Shown here one piece after another: positions 23,576 to 33,234 of a DNA stretch of 64,000 bases (the stretch's first letter is position 1; each line of letters begins with the position of its first letter). The stretch is taken from contig NZ_QICS01000004.1 in assembly GCF_003201285.1 (NCBI RefSeq), positions 186,001-250,000 of the forward strand. Reading direction: 5' to 3'. Source of the stretch: Lachnotalea glycerini. GTDB taxonomy: Bacteria > Bacillota > Clostridia > Lachnospirales > Lachnospiraceae. The notes under the pieces were generated by a model. It had not been told where the DNA came from, searched no databases, and worked only from the letters and a program-made list of their open reading frames with translations. A program made the translations under genes and the position numbers.

Positions 23576-25087
23576 ATGAAAAATAACAAAGAAATCTTAT
23601 TTGAAGCAAAAGAGTTATGTAAGAATTTCGGTTCTACAGCTGCGTTAAAACATGTTAATTTAACCGTATATAGAGGAGAAGTAAGGGGACTTATTGGAGA
23701 AAATGGTTCTGGAAAATCTACAATATCTTCAATAGCCGCAGGTATGCAGCCAGCAACGAGTGGGGAAATGTATTTTAAAGGACAGCCACATAAACCAGCT
23801 ACTATGATAGATGGGGCAAAGGCTGGATTTGGAATGATTGTGCAGGAGATGGGAACAATTCCAGGAATTACTATTGCACAAAATATCTTTTTAGGACAAG
23901 AAAATTTATTTAAAAAACATGGTTTTATCAGTTTGAAAGATATGTATAAAGAAGCAAAAAAAGCGCTAGATGCAATTGGTTTTACAGATTGTGATCCAAA
24001 GATGTATATAGATGCATTAAATATGCAAGATAGAAAATTAGTAGAAATCGCAAAGGTAATGTATAACAAACCTGAAGTTTTAGTTGTTGATGAAACAACT
24101 ACTGCTTTATCCCAAAAGGGAAGGGATATTATTTATAAACTGATTAAGCAAATGAAAGAAGAGAATAAAGCGGTTTTATTCATTTCACATGATTTAGATG
24201 AGACTATGAAGCATTGTGATACTTTAACTGTACTACGAGATGGTGAGCTGGTTACCACACTAGAAAAAAGTGAGTTTGAACCAGGTAAGGTAAAATCCTG
24301 CATGGTAGGACGTGAAATAGGAGAGCATTACTATAGAGAAGATAAGATATGTACCTATGACAAAGAAGTTGTAATTAGAGTAGAAAATGTTACGACAGGA
24401 AGAGGATTGACAGAGAATGTAAGCTTTGAATTACATAAGGGAGAAATTCTTGGTATTGGTGGTTTATCTCATTGTGGGATGCATGAACTTGGAAGAGCTA
24501 TTTTTGGAGAAGAGCCAATTGTGACAGGTAAGGTTACCTATGCACCTACAGGAGAAGAAATTGTCAATGCTAGAATTGCTATGAAGCATGAAATGGGATA
24601 TGTTTCGAAAAATCGAGATATTGAAGCCTTAGTTTTAACGGCTAGTATCAGAGATAATATTATAGGTGCGGGTTTTGATAAGGTATCAAATCATGGAATT
24701 ATTACACCAAAATCAGAGAAAGAATATGTAGGAAAGCAAGTAGAAGTACTACGAATTAAATGTGCTGGCATAGATCAAGCAGTTAAATTCTTATCCGGTG
24801 GAAATAAGCAAAAAGTTGTATTTGGAAAATGGATTGGACGAGGAACTAAGATATTAATACTAGATTGCCCCACACGTGGGGTGGATATTGGTGTAAAGGC
24901 AGCTATGTATGAAATTATGGTGCAGATGAAAGCGGAAGGTAAATCAATTTTAATTATTTCGGAAGAGATGGCAGAACTTATTGGAATGTGTGATCGACTT
25001 CTTATCATGAAAGATGGCGTTATTTCAGGTGAACTAAAAAGGGATGACGGTTTAGATGAAAAAGCAGTCATTGAGAATATGATTTAG
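23576..25087 (+). CDS. double ATP-binding subunit of an RbsA/MglA-type sugar importer
   Basis: The start at 23576 follows GGAGG. The 503-residue protein has two ABC domains. The first has Walker A GENGSGKST (residues 41-49), a degenerate signature region (DALNMQDRKLVEIAKV) and Walker B VLVVDETTTAL. The second lacks a normal Walker A (GIGGLSHCGM), but has LSGGNKQKV and ILILDCPTRGVDIG. This asymmetry is normal for the ribose/galactose transporter family. It powers the two permeases encoded next. Confidence 0.9.
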   Translation: MKNNKEILFEAKELCKNFGSTAALKHVNLTVYRGEVRGLIGENGSGKSTISSIAAGMQPATSGEMYFKGQPHKPATMIDGAKAGFGMIVQEMGTIPGITIAQNIFLGQENLFKKHGFISLKDMYKEAKKALDAIGFTDCDPKMYIDALNMQDRKLVEIAKVMYNKPEVLVVDETTTALSQKGRDIIYKLIKQMKEENKAVLFISHDLDETMKHCDTLTVLRDGELVTTLEKSEFEPGKVKSCMVGREIGEHYYREDKICTYDKEVVIRVENVTTGRGLTENVSFELHKGEILGIGGLSHCGMHELGRAIFGEEPIVTGKVTYAPTGEEIVNARIAMKHEMGYVSKNRDIEALVLTASIRDNIIGAGFDKVSNHGIITPKSEKEYVGKQVEVLRIKCAGIDQAVKFLSGGNKQKVVFGKWIGRGTKILILDCPTRGVDIGVKAAMYEIMVQMKAEGKSILIISEEMAELIGMCDRLLIMKDGVISGELKRDDGLDEKAVIENMI

Positions 25088-25103
25088 ATAAGGAGGCGAA
25101 AAA

Positions 25104-26066
25104 ATGTCAAAAGATAATATTAAAAAAATTATTTTAAATAAAGAAAAAGTAATGAGTGCCGCACCTATTATTGGTCTTGTCCTAGTTATGCTTGCTTTTG
25201 CAGTTTTAACGGAAGGTAAGAGTATTAGTAAGGTAAATTTAAAAGTTCTGACAAATCAATTTATAATGACAGCACTTGTTGCAATTGGAATGGTTTATTG
25301 CTTTGCTTGTGGAGCTCTTGATATGTCAGCAGGAGGAAGTCTTTGTTTATCCGCAATTTGCGGAGCTCTGGCCGGAGTAAAGACTGGCAGTTTGGCAGTA
25401 ATGATAGTGGTTGTAATCATTGTGGCAATGCTTATTGCATTAGTGAAGGGTTTACTTGCAGCTTATTTAACATTGCCAGTATTCATTGTAACTATCATTT
25501 TAGGAAGCTTGCTTTCAGCAATTGGATTGGTATTACTTGGAGATGAAACGACTTTATCGGTTAGATATATTGTAAAAATCAAGGATTTAACTGCCATTAA
25601 CCTTATATTTATTATTGGATTTTTTCTAGTAGCTATGATTATTTTTAATTATACAAAGGTTGGGAAGGCTTGTAAATTACAAGGTGGTAATCCCTTAGCC
25701 TCTGGACAATCAGGAATAGACGAAAAGAAAATAATTATTATGTCGTTCTTAATGAGTGGAGCAGGTATTGCATTGGCAGCAATCATAACAATTTTAAAAA
25801 CGAAAACTGTAACAGCAGCTTCAGGTGGTTCAATAGGAAATGATGTTTTAGTAGCAATTGTATTAGGTGGAATGCCACTTACAGGTGGTCCGAAAAGTAA
25901 AATAAGTGCTGGTATTATAGGGGCGGCAACAATTACTATTTTAAACAATGGGCTTAGTCTTTGTAATGTTTCAAATGATATGATTCAGATTGTTCGAGGT
26001 ATTATCTTTATTTTTGTAGTGTTTATTACATCTATGACCTACAGGACGAAACTGTTACCACGTTAA
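25104..26066 (+). CDS. sugar ABC transporter permease (RbsC type)
   Basis: A 320-residue integral membrane protein with eight or more hydrophobic segments and the family loop GALDMSAGGSLCLSAICGAL. It starts 16 bases after the ATPase with AGGAGG. It forms the membrane channel with the next gene product. The EAA-like contact loop is NPLASGQSGIDEKKI. Confidence 0.88.
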   Translation: MSKDNIKKIILNKEKVMSAAPIIGLVLVMLAFAVLTEGKSISKVNLKVLTNQFIMTALVAIGMVYCFACGALDMSAGGSLCLSAICGALAGVKTGSLAVMIVVVIIVAMLIALVKGLLAAYLTLPVFIVTIILGSLLSAIGLVLLGDETTLSVRYIVKIKDLTAINLIFIIGFFLVAMIIFNYTKVGKACKLQGGNPLASGQSGIDEKKIIIMSFLMSGAGIALAAIITILKTKTVTAASGGSIGNDVLVAIVLGGMPLTGGPKSKISAGIIGAATITILNNGLSLCNVSNDMIQIVRGIIFIFVVFITSMTYRTKLLPR

Positions 26067-26090
26067 GGATAAGAGTAAAAGGAGATTAAG

Positions 26091-27107
26091 ATGGTTAGAA
26101 CAAAAAAAATTACTAAAAATTTTATTATGATGATTATCATACCAGCGGTAGTTTATCTTATTTTTTGGATACTTTGCCATATAAAAGGAGTTACTAATTT
26201 TGGAGTTGGAACAGATCTTCGTGTTATTTTAAGAAATACAGTATATACAGGATTTATTGCACTTGCAGTATCCTATAATTTAACATCTGGACGATTTGAT
26301 TTTAGTATTGGGGCAACATTAATCCTTTCAACGATTCTTGGGTCTATTGTAACGTTACAGTTGAACTTAGGTCCAATTGCACTTTTATTATTCAGTTTAT
26401 TGTTTGGTGCAATGATTGGATGTTTGAGTGGATTGGTATATACCTTGTTAGGTTTGCCACCAATGGTTGTTACCTTGGGACTTGCTATGATTTATGAAGC
26501 AATTGGTTTTACCATAACAAAAGGCGCTGGAGTTAAATTAATCGGAAATTACAAATTATTGGTTTGGAGCCAAGAACCATATGTTTATCTATTATGTATT
26601 ATGATTGTATTTATTCTTTATTTGGCACTCAATAAAACTAAATTTGGAATTGACACAGGTTCACTACGTGGAGGACAAGAAATTGCTGTGAATACAGGTA
26701 TTAATGAAAAGAAAAATGCAATTATCTGTTTTTCTATTGGTGGACTATGTATGGCAGCGGCGGGTGTGGTTAATTTGTCGGTACTAGGAACTGTTACTCC
26801 AGAGCTTGGATTAGGAAGTGCAAGTTATATGGCAAATGCCTTTTTACCAATGTTTATAGGTAATATTTTAGCAAAATATTTTGATCGTAATACAGGAGTT
26901 ATTATGGGAGCGCTGACTCAATCCATTATTTTTGCAGGTATTGGAAAGTTAGGTGTTCCCTCGTCATGGCAATCTGTAATTACTGGGATGATTGTATTAG
27001 TATTCTTTGCATATTCCTTTAATTCCTATAAGATTGTTGAATTTAAAATGTTTAAAGAGAAAAAGGCAAAAGCAGAGGCTGCATTGCATAAAGGGAGTGT
27101 ATTATGA
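26091..27107 (+). CDS. second sugar ABC transporter permease (RbsC type)
   Basis: A 338-residue multi-spanning protein related to its upstream neighbour (SGRFDFSIGATLILSTILGSI matches the same loop; NTGINEKKNAIICFS the ATPase contact). Having two permease genes implies a heterodimeric channel. Its stop codon overlaps the GH3 start by 4 bases (ATGA), showing direct translational coupling of import and hydrolysis. Confidence 0.88.
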   Translation: MVRTKKITKNFIMMIIIPAVVYLIFWILCHIKGVTNFGVGTDLRVILRNTVYTGFIALAVSYNLTSGRFDFSIGATLILSTILGSIVTLQLNLGPIALLLFSLLFGAMIGCLSGLVYTLLGLPPMVVTLGLAMIYEAIGFTITKGAGVKLIGNYKLLVWSQEPYVYLLCIMIVFILYLALNKTKFGIDTGSLRGGQEIAVNTGINEKKNAIICFSIGGLCMAAAGVVNLSVLGTVTPELGLGSASYMANAFLPMFIGNILAKYFDRNTGVIMGALTQSIIFAGIGKLGVPSSWQSVITGMIVLVFFAYSFNSYKIVEFKMFKEKKAKAEAALHKGSVL

Positions 27108-28792
27108 TTAAAATGAATGACAACCCATTTTATTTATCAGAGGAACAGATAAAATGGGTAAATGATACATATGAAAGTATGAGTGTGGATGAAAAAATAG
27201 GTCAATTGTTTTGTCCGATTGTTTTCACAAATGAAGAATCTCAATTGAGAGAACTAGTTGAGACAAAGCATATTGGTGGCATGCTATTTCGGGAAGGACC
27301 CGCCAAGGAATTACGAAAAAGTCATAAGATATTACAAAATGCATCTAAAATACCTTTGTTTACCGCAGCTAATTTAGAGTCTGGTGGCAGTGGTTCTGCT
27401 ACGGAAGGAACATATTTTGGAAGTGAAATGTTAGTAGCGGCTACAGGAGATGTTGAAAAAGCCTATCAGTTAGGCAAAGTTAGTTGCAAGGAAGGCGCAA
27501 CGGTTGGTGTAAACTGGTCTTTTGCACCAGTTGTAGATTTGGATATAAATTATCATAATCCAATTACCAATGTAAGAACCTTTGGTAATAAGTTAGAAAC
27601 CGTTATTAACATGGGGAAAGCTTATATTAGAGCAGCCAAAGAAGAAGGGGTAGCCACAGCAGTCAAACATTTTCCGGGGGATGGTGTGGATGAAAGGGAC
27701 CAGCATCTTGTGACGAGTGTTAATTCTCTATCTTGTAAAGAGTGGGATGAAAGCTATGGAATAATCTATAATGAAATGATTGAAGCCGAGACACTCACAA
27801 TTATGGCAGGTCATATTGCTATGCCAGCCTATGAAGAGTATTTTGATGGTAAGAAATGTGATAATGTTATTCCTGCAACCTTGTCCAAAAATCTATTGGT
27901 TAACTTGTTACGTAAAAAATTAGGATTTAATGGACTTATTACATCAGATGCTACACCAATGGTAGGATTTTGTAGTGCTATGGATAGAGCTACAGCGGTC
28001 CCAACTTGTATTGAAAATGGTTGTGATCTATTCTTATTCAATAAAAATATGGAAGAAGATTTTATTTTTATGCACGAGGGTTATCAAAATGGAATCTTAT
28101 CGGAAACTCGTTTAGAAGAAGCGGTAAAACGAATCCTTGCAACGAAAGCAGCAATGGGATTGATAGAAAAACAAAAAGAAGGAACATTAGTTCCTGAAAA
28201 AAGTGAATTAAAAGTAATAAATTGCAAAGAACATCAAGTATGGGCAAAAGAATGTGCAAATCAAGGCGTAACCCTGGTAAAAGATACACAAGATTTACTT
28301 CCTGTAAGTCCTACAAAACATAAACGAATATTATTAGAGTTAATGGGAGATTTCCCTTCTAACGAAAGAGTTTCTACATCATTTGTTGAGAAGCTAAAAT
28401 TAGAAGGCTTTGAAGTAACGGTTTATGTACCAGAAGGTTTTGAGGTTATGGGTGACACAGTTACAAACTTCAAAGGAAAATATGATTTAATTCTATATAT
28501 TGGAAATATTGAAACCGCATCCAATAAGACAGTAGCAAGAATGAACTGGCATACCATGTTTGGATTAGGAAATAACATGCCTTGGATGATACATGAAATT
28601 CCAACGATGTTTATCAGTCTAGGAAATCCTTATCATTTACTTGATGTACCGATGGTGAAAACGTTTATTAACGGGTATTGTAATTCTGAGTATGTTATTG
28701 GAGCTATAATCGAAAAGATTATGGGAAGAAGTGAGTTTACAGGTATATCACCAATTGATCCATACTGTGGAAGAGAAGAATTAATATATTAA
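27104..28792 (+). CDS. GH3 family enzyme, NagZ-like, with Asp/His dyad
   Basis: A 562-residue cytoplasmic protein. The GH3 barrel has KHFPGDGVDERDQH (residues 188-201), which keeps the KH-F-PG-x-G and D-x-H pattern of the NagZ branch with D199 and H201 as the dyad; the usual His after PG is Asp here. The nucleophile is D282 in ITSDAT. A C-terminal alpha/beta domain follows. Most NagZ are about 340 residues, so this two-domain form is an outlier. GH3 dyad enzymes act as beta-glycosidases and some as phosphorylases. Gene order (coupled to the permease, one gene before beta-PGM) suggests a role on an imported beta-glucoside. Confidence 0.83.
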   Translation: MIKMNDNPFYLSEEQIKWVNDTYESMSVDEKIGQLFCPIVFTNEESQLRELVETKHIGGMLFREGPAKELRKSHKILQNASKIPLFTAANLESGGSGSATEGTYFGSEMLVAATGDVEKAYQLGKVSCKEGATVGVNWSFAPVVDLDINYHNPITNVRTFGNKLETVINMGKAYIRAAKEEGVATAVKHFPGDGVDERDQHLVTSVNSLSCKEWDESYGIIYNEMIEAETLTIMAGHIAMPAYEEYFDGKKCDNVIPATLSKNLLVNLLRKKLGFNGLITSDATPMVGFCSAMDRATAVPTCIENGCDLFLFNKNMEEDFIFMHEGYQNGILSETRLEEAVKRILATKAAMGLIEKQKEGTLVPEKSELKVINCKEHQVWAKECANQGVTLVKDTQDLLPVSPTKHKRILLELMGDFPSNERVSTSFVEKLKLEGFEVTVYVPEGFEVMGDTVTNFKGKYDLILYIGNIETASNKTVARMNWHTMFGLGNNMPWMIHEIPTMFISLGNPYHLLDVPMVKTFINGYCNSEYVIGAIIEKIMGRSEFTGISPIDPYCGREELIY

Positions 28793-28808
28793 AAGGTAGG
28801 ATTCTAAC

Positions 28809-31601
28809 ATGAAAATTACAAATGTTTCAATAAATGGAATTGCAAATCCTGTAGGCTTTATTTATGATAAACCACTCTGTTCATGGAATGTGATTGATAC
28901 AGTGAGCAAAAAGCAAGATTTAGCAACGATTGAAGTCAGTGATAGTAGGGAATTTCGAAATATTCTTTATAAAAAAGAAGATAAAGCATTAAAGCAAAGT
29001 GGTGAAACACTGCATATGGATTTAGAGCCTAGAAAAACTTATTATTATCGAGTGACAGTAACGGGCGAAGCTGGGGATAAAGCGGTAAGTGATATTCAGA
29101 CATTTGAAACAGGAAAAATGGGAGAATCATGGGAAGCTGAATGGATTAGCTCGGCAAAAAGTGATAGCTTCCATCCTATCTTTATAAAAAAATTTGGAAT
29201 ACAAAAGAAAGTAAAGCGAGCTAGATTATATGTAACAGGTTTGGGGCTTTTTGAGGCTTATTTAAATAAAAAGAAATTAGGAGAAGAATTATTAACTCCT
29301 TATATAAATGATTATGAAAAGACCATTCAAACAATTACTTTTGATTTAGATGATTGCTTGAATGAAGAGAATATTTTAGAAATCAGCTTGGCAAAAGGCT
29401 GGTATATGGGAATGTTTGGGCTGGAACTTCAAAATGAAAACTATGGAAGCCGAATGGCGGCTATAGGAGAACTACATCTTGAGTATGAAGATGGTAGTAA
29501 AGATTGTATTACAACAGATAATACCTGGAATTACATTGGTTCTAATATTGAAGATTCAGGAATCTATAAGGGAGAGATTTATAACAGGCTATTGTGGGAT
29601 GAGAAGGATAACAAAGAAAAACAGATTGAAGTATTATTTCATCCAGAACAAGAAGAAGGAACAAAAAATCTGAATAAGTCTTATTTGACAGATAGAGTAA
29701 GCTTGCCTGTTCTTGCCAAAGAAGAAATAAACGTAAAAAAGCTTATTCATACACCAGAGGGTGAAACTGTGCTAGATATGGGACAGAATTTTGCAGGGTG
29801 GATGGAATTTGAAGCAGATTTACCAAAAGGAACAAAAGTTGTATTAGACTTTGGAGAGATTCTACAAGAAGGTAATTTTTATAATAAGAATTATCGTGAT
29901 GCCAAATCACAATTTGTATATGTTTCAAATGGGGAAAAAGAGATGGTAAGACCCCATTTTACTTATTTTGGATTTCGTTATGTACGAATTACAGGATGGG
30001 TTGGTGAACTGAATAAAGAAGATTTTATAGGAAAGGCATTATATTCGGATATTAGAAGAACAGGATATATTGAAACTTCAAATGCAAAAGTGAATCGTCT
30101 ATATGAAAACACAGTATGGGGACTCAAATCAAATTTCCTAGATATGCCTACGGATTGTCCACAACGTAGCGAGCGTCTTGGGTGGACAGGAGATGCACAA
30201 GTATTTGCTCCAACCGCCAGCTATCATATGGATACAAGAGCTTTCTTCCGCAAATATTTAAAGGACCTTCGAGAAGAGCAAAAGGTATTAAATGGAGGTG
30301 TTCCTAACTTTGTTCCAAATCTAGGTCACAAAGATGATGTGAGTAGTGTATGGGGAGATGTGGCTACATTTCTACCAAATACATTATTTCATTATTATGA
30401 TGATTTGAGCGAGATGGAGTATTTTTATCCACTTATGAAAGAATGGGTGGATTATATTGATAGACAAGATTCAAAAAGGGGGCGTCAATATCTCTTCAAT
30501 TTTGGATTTACATTTGGAGACTGGTTAGCATTGGATGGATCTACCCCAACAAGTTTTAAAGGTAGTACAGATGATTCTTATATTGCCAGTGTTTACTATT
30601 GTCGTTCCGTACAGATAGTAAAAGAAATGTCAAAACGATTAGAAAAAAGTGCAGAAGCTTCGCGGTATCTTAAATTAGAGAAGTGTATTAAAGAAGCTGT
30701 TTTACAAGAGTATTTTACGCCAAATGGGCGACTTGCCATAGATACGCAAGCAGCCTATGTGATTTCGTTAAAATTTGGGATTTATATTGACAAAGAACGA
30801 GTAATAGAACAGTTTAAAGAGCGTCTGAAAAAAGACTGTAATCAGATTAAATGTGGATTTGTTGGAGCTCCAATGCTTTGTACGGTGCTGGCAGAGGTTG
30901 GACTATATGAATTAGCATATGATTTCTTGTTAAGAGAAGAATTTCCAAGTTGGTTGTATAGCGTGAATTTAGGTGCAACTACAATATGGGAGCGTTGGAA
31001 TTCTGTGATGCCAGATGGAACGATTAGCAATACAGGCATGAATTCTTTGAATCATTATGCATATGGCTCCGTTATGGAATTTGTCTATGCCTATGTGGCA
31101 GGTATTCGCTTTGCCGAACCAGGATTTAAAAAAGCTATTATTGCTCCACATCCAGACGCGCGTTTGACTTATGTGAATGGAACATATGATTCAGTAAACG
31201 GAAGATATATTTGTAATTGGAAAATTGAGAATAATGGAGAATTTAGAGTTCACATTGAAATCCCATTTAACTGTGAGGCACAGGTGGAATTACCAGAATA
31301 CAAAGAAGAAATTATGGTATTAAGTAAAGGAAGTTATGACTTTGCTTATAAGCCAATAAGGGATTTACGTTTTCCATATCATACGAAAACAACCTTAAGC
31401 AGACTGGCGAAAGATGGAAAAGCAATGGAGGTATTAGGTAAATACACACCAGCACTAGCCGGCATTGCAGCATCAGGGGATGCAGAACTAGGAGCAACCT
31501 CCTTAGAGCAGCTTACGCATATGGGATTTTTACCAATTGACCAAAATCAATTTAAAGTAGCAATTGAAGAGATTTGCAAGATTCAAGTAATAGGAGAATG
31601 A
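28809..31601 (+). CDS. alpha-L-rhamnosidase (GH78)
   Basis: A 930-residue cytoplasmic enzyme. N-terminal fibronectin-like and jelly-roll domains (SWEAEWISSA, RLYVTGLGLFEAYLNKKKLG) precede the catalytic (alpha/alpha)6 barrel, which carries the family signature DCPQRSERLGWTGDAQVF and TIWERWNS with the base Glu. GH78 enzymes invert alpha-L-rhamnosides such as those on plant glycosides and rhamnogalacturonan. It starts 16 bases after GH3. The product rhamnose has no visible catabolic gene here. Confidence 0.9.
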   Translation: MKITNVSINGIANPVGFIYDKPLCSWNVIDTVSKKQDLATIEVSDSREFRNILYKKEDKALKQSGETLHMDLEPRKTYYYRVTVTGEAGDKAVSDIQTFETGKMGESWEAEWISSAKSDSFHPIFIKKFGIQKKVKRARLYVTGLGLFEAYLNKKKLGEELLTPYINDYEKTIQTITFDLDDCLNEENILEISLAKGWYMGMFGLELQNENYGSRMAAIGELHLEYEDGSKDCITTDNTWNYIGSNIEDSGIYKGEIYNRLLWDEKDNKEKQIEVLFHPEQEEGTKNLNKSYLTDRVSLPVLAKEEINVKKLIHTPEGETVLDMGQNFAGWMEFEADLPKGTKVVLDFGEILQEGNFYNKNYRDAKSQFVYVSNGEKEMVRPHFTYFGFRYVRITGWVGELNKEDFIGKALYSDIRRTGYIETSNAKVNRLYENTVWGLKSNFLDMPTDCPQRSERLGWTGDAQVFAPTASYHMDTRAFFRKYLKDLREEQKVLNGGVPNFVPNLGHKDDVSSVWGDVATFLPNTLFHYYDDLSEMEYFYPLMKEWVDYIDRQDSKRGRQYLFNFGFTFGDWLALDGSTPTSFKGSTDDSYIASVYYCRSVQIVKEMSKRLEKSAEASRYLKLEKCIKEAVLQEYFTPNGRLAIDTQAAYVISLKFGIYIDKERVIEQFKERLKKDCNQIKCGFVGAPMLCTVLAEVGLYELAYDFLLREEFPSWLYSVNLGATTIWERWNSVMPDGTISNTGMNSLNHYAYGSVMEFVYAYVAGIRFAEPGFKKAIIAPHPDARLTYVNGTYDSVNGRYICNWKIENNGEFRVHIEIPFNCEAQVELPEYKEEIMVLSKGSYDFAYKPIRDLRFPYHTKTTLSRLAKDGKAMEVLGKYTPALAGIAASGDAELGATSLEQLTHMGFLPIDQNQFKVAIEEICKIQVIGE

Positions 31602-31602
31602 T

Positions 31603-32250
31603 ATGAGTATAAAAGGATTTATTTTTGATTTGGATGGTGTTATTGTATTTACTGATAAGTTTCATTATCAAGCATGGAAGCAGATGTGCGATCGAATAGG
31701 TATTTACTTTGACGAGACTATTAATAATCGTTTACGTGGCGTAAGTCGAGCGGAAAGTCTAGAGATAATTCTAGAAAAATATGAGGGGACATTAACAGAA
31801 GTTGAAAAAGCAAAGTTGATGGAGGAAAAGAACGGTATCTATCGAGAACGGCTTACAACTATGACGTCAGCAGATGTTTCAGATGAAGTACGCGAAACAT
31901 TACAAACACTAAGAAATCAAGGTTTTAAACTTGCGATTGGTTCATCTAGTAAAAATGCGAGGTTTATTTTAGAAAAGGTAGGATTACTAGATGCATTTGA
32001 TGAAATCTCTGATGGTAATAATATTACCCTTTCTAAACCAGACCCTGAAGTATTCTTAAAGGCAGCGGAATATATGAAAGTAGAGCCAAAAAATTGTATC
32101 GTAGTAGAAGATTCGCATGCTGGTATCTATGCGGCGAAAGCGGCAGGTATGATTGCGGTTGGAATAGGTGATGCATCTAGTTATGATAAATCAGATTATA
32201 GTTTGAAAAGTTTTGGAGAGTTATTAGATATCGCTTTGAAATATAAGTGA
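31603..32250 (+). CDS. pgmB: beta-phosphoglucomutase
   Basis: A 215-residue HAD-family protein with nucleophile D9 and acid D11 in FIFDLDGVI, a cap domain (YQAWKQMCDRIGIYFDETINNRLRGVSR) that matches beta-PGM, motif II GSSSKNA and motif IV VVEDSHAGI. It turns beta-glucose 1-phosphate into glucose 6-phosphate. The ATG is one base after the GH78 stop. These enzymes normally sit beside a maltose- or trehalose-type inverting phosphorylase; none is visible in this window, which makes the neighbouring GH3 enzyme a candidate source. Confidence 0.88.
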   Translation: MSIKGFIFDLDGVIVFTDKFHYQAWKQMCDRIGIYFDETINNRLRGVSRAESLEIILEKYEGTLTEVEKAKLMEEKNGIYRERLTTMTSADVSDEVRETLQTLRNQGFKLAIGSSSKNARFILEKVGLLDAFDEISDGNNITLSKPDPEVFLKAAEYMKVEPKNCIVVEDSHAGIYAAKAAGMIAVGIGDASSYDKSDYSLKSFGELLDIALKYK

Positions 32251-32615
32251 AAATAATTGTTATTATTATCAGGAAATGAAATTTTGTTCTGTTGCCTTAC
32301 AGCACTTTTAGGGATATACTTGTTGTGTAAGGTTGAGACAAGACTAAAACGTAGATAATTAAATCGTGCGCAATGTCTTGCAAAATCGGTCGTATATCTG
32401 TATAATGTTTGTAAAACCGTTGTCTTAGCAAAGGAGTTGATCCAGTCCGGCGCACTTGATATTGGACAATTAGCAATATAAGTGAAACGTGGAAAACTAA
32501 AATAATCATAAATTGCATAAAAATAGCTTCCCTGCACGATTTCAGCAGGTGTTGTTTTTATACCCAAAGATGATTATTTGTTTTCCACACACAACAGTAA
32601 ATGCACTTATTTGAG
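32251..32615. other. non-coding or decayed stretch
   Basis: No gene could be supported. A minus-strand frame runs from 32567 through this stretch into the end of pgmB, but it has no ribosome binding site and no recognisable domain. A plus-strand AAAGGAG at 32430 precedes only a 14-codon frame. The stretch reads like eroded mobile or regulatory DNA. Confidence 0.4.
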
Positions 32616-32642
32616 CTGTGGAAATTTTTCCACAGTTTTTTT
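32616..32642 (+). terminator. terminator
   Basis: CTGTGGAAA and TTTCCACAG pair over 9 bp with a 2-base loop, followed by seven T. It may end a long pgmB transcript or belong to lost DNA. Nearby TTTCATAGGAA (32644-32654) and TTCCTATGAAA (32688-32698) form another perfect inverted repeat. Confidence 0.85.
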
Positions 32643-32708
32643 CTTTCATAGGAAAGACCTTTTTGTGGTAACGTATAAAAGTATTGATTCCTATGAAACA
32701 AAAACACA

Positions 32709-32734
32709 ATGCGCACGAAAGCAAGTGGAAAATG
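32709..32734 (+). repeat. dispersed repeat, partial copy B
   Basis: 26 bases starting ATGCGCACGAAAGCAAGTGG match 16105-16130 with one difference. The palindromic core is absent. The copy abuts the end of the histidine-kinase remnant, where it replaces the expected kinase C-terminus. Confidence 0.7.
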
Positions 32735-33040
32735 ATTAGCAACACTATTTATCTGCATTGTTCCCTCATGGACTTCCACAATCTGTCGGACAAGCAGCAG
32801 CCCTAAACCATGTCTCAAATCCAGCCTTTCATCAGTGCTGTTCATGTAATGAGGTTTTTCCTCTAACTCTTGCAGCTTTTCAGCCGATAATCCAATACCA
32901 TTATCAGCGATAATTAGGATAAGGGAAGTATCGGAGCTGCATGATTTCACAACAGCATCCTCCGATACCGCACTTTCGCTGTTACCGTTCCTGCCTTGTG
33001 CGATACTGATCTTTGTGCTGGTTCTTGCACTGGCTGTCAT
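32735..33040 (-). pseudogene. remnant of a sensor histidine kinase
   Basis: Minus-strand residues LIIADNGIGLSAEKLQ and RHGLGLLLVRQIVEVHEGTMQI are the G1 and G2 ATP-binding boxes of a GHKL histidine kinase catalytic domain. The dimerisation domain with the phospho-His and the N box are gone, and the end runs into repeat copy B. No response regulator is present. It is a relic of a two-component system. Confidence 0.75.
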
Positions 33041-33166
33041 CCAATTTGGAAAGAAAGAAATGAGGTAAATAGGATGGAAAAAGAATATAATCTATGTACT
33101 AAATTTGTGTAAAAATGCGCAATATAAGACTATAAAACTGCAACCTAAATTTAGAGTATAAACACA

Positions 33167-33195
33167 TTGACATTCATCGATTTGTTATCTATAAT
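33167..33195 (+). promoter_or_regulatory. consensus promoter of the arsR-acr3 operon
   Basis: TTGACA (33167-33172), 17 bases, TATAAT (33190-33195). Two inverted half-sites flank the -10 box: TCATCGAT in the spacer and ATATCGAATA downstream, a likely ArsR operator. Confidence 0.82.
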
Positions 33196-33234
33196 ACATA
33201 TATCGAATAATATAGATTTGAGGTGAAAATAAAA

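Noticed and set aside
32196-32567. Minus-strand 123-codon ORF
   Set aside because: It overlaps the end of pgmB, lacks a ribosome binding site and has no recognisable domain.
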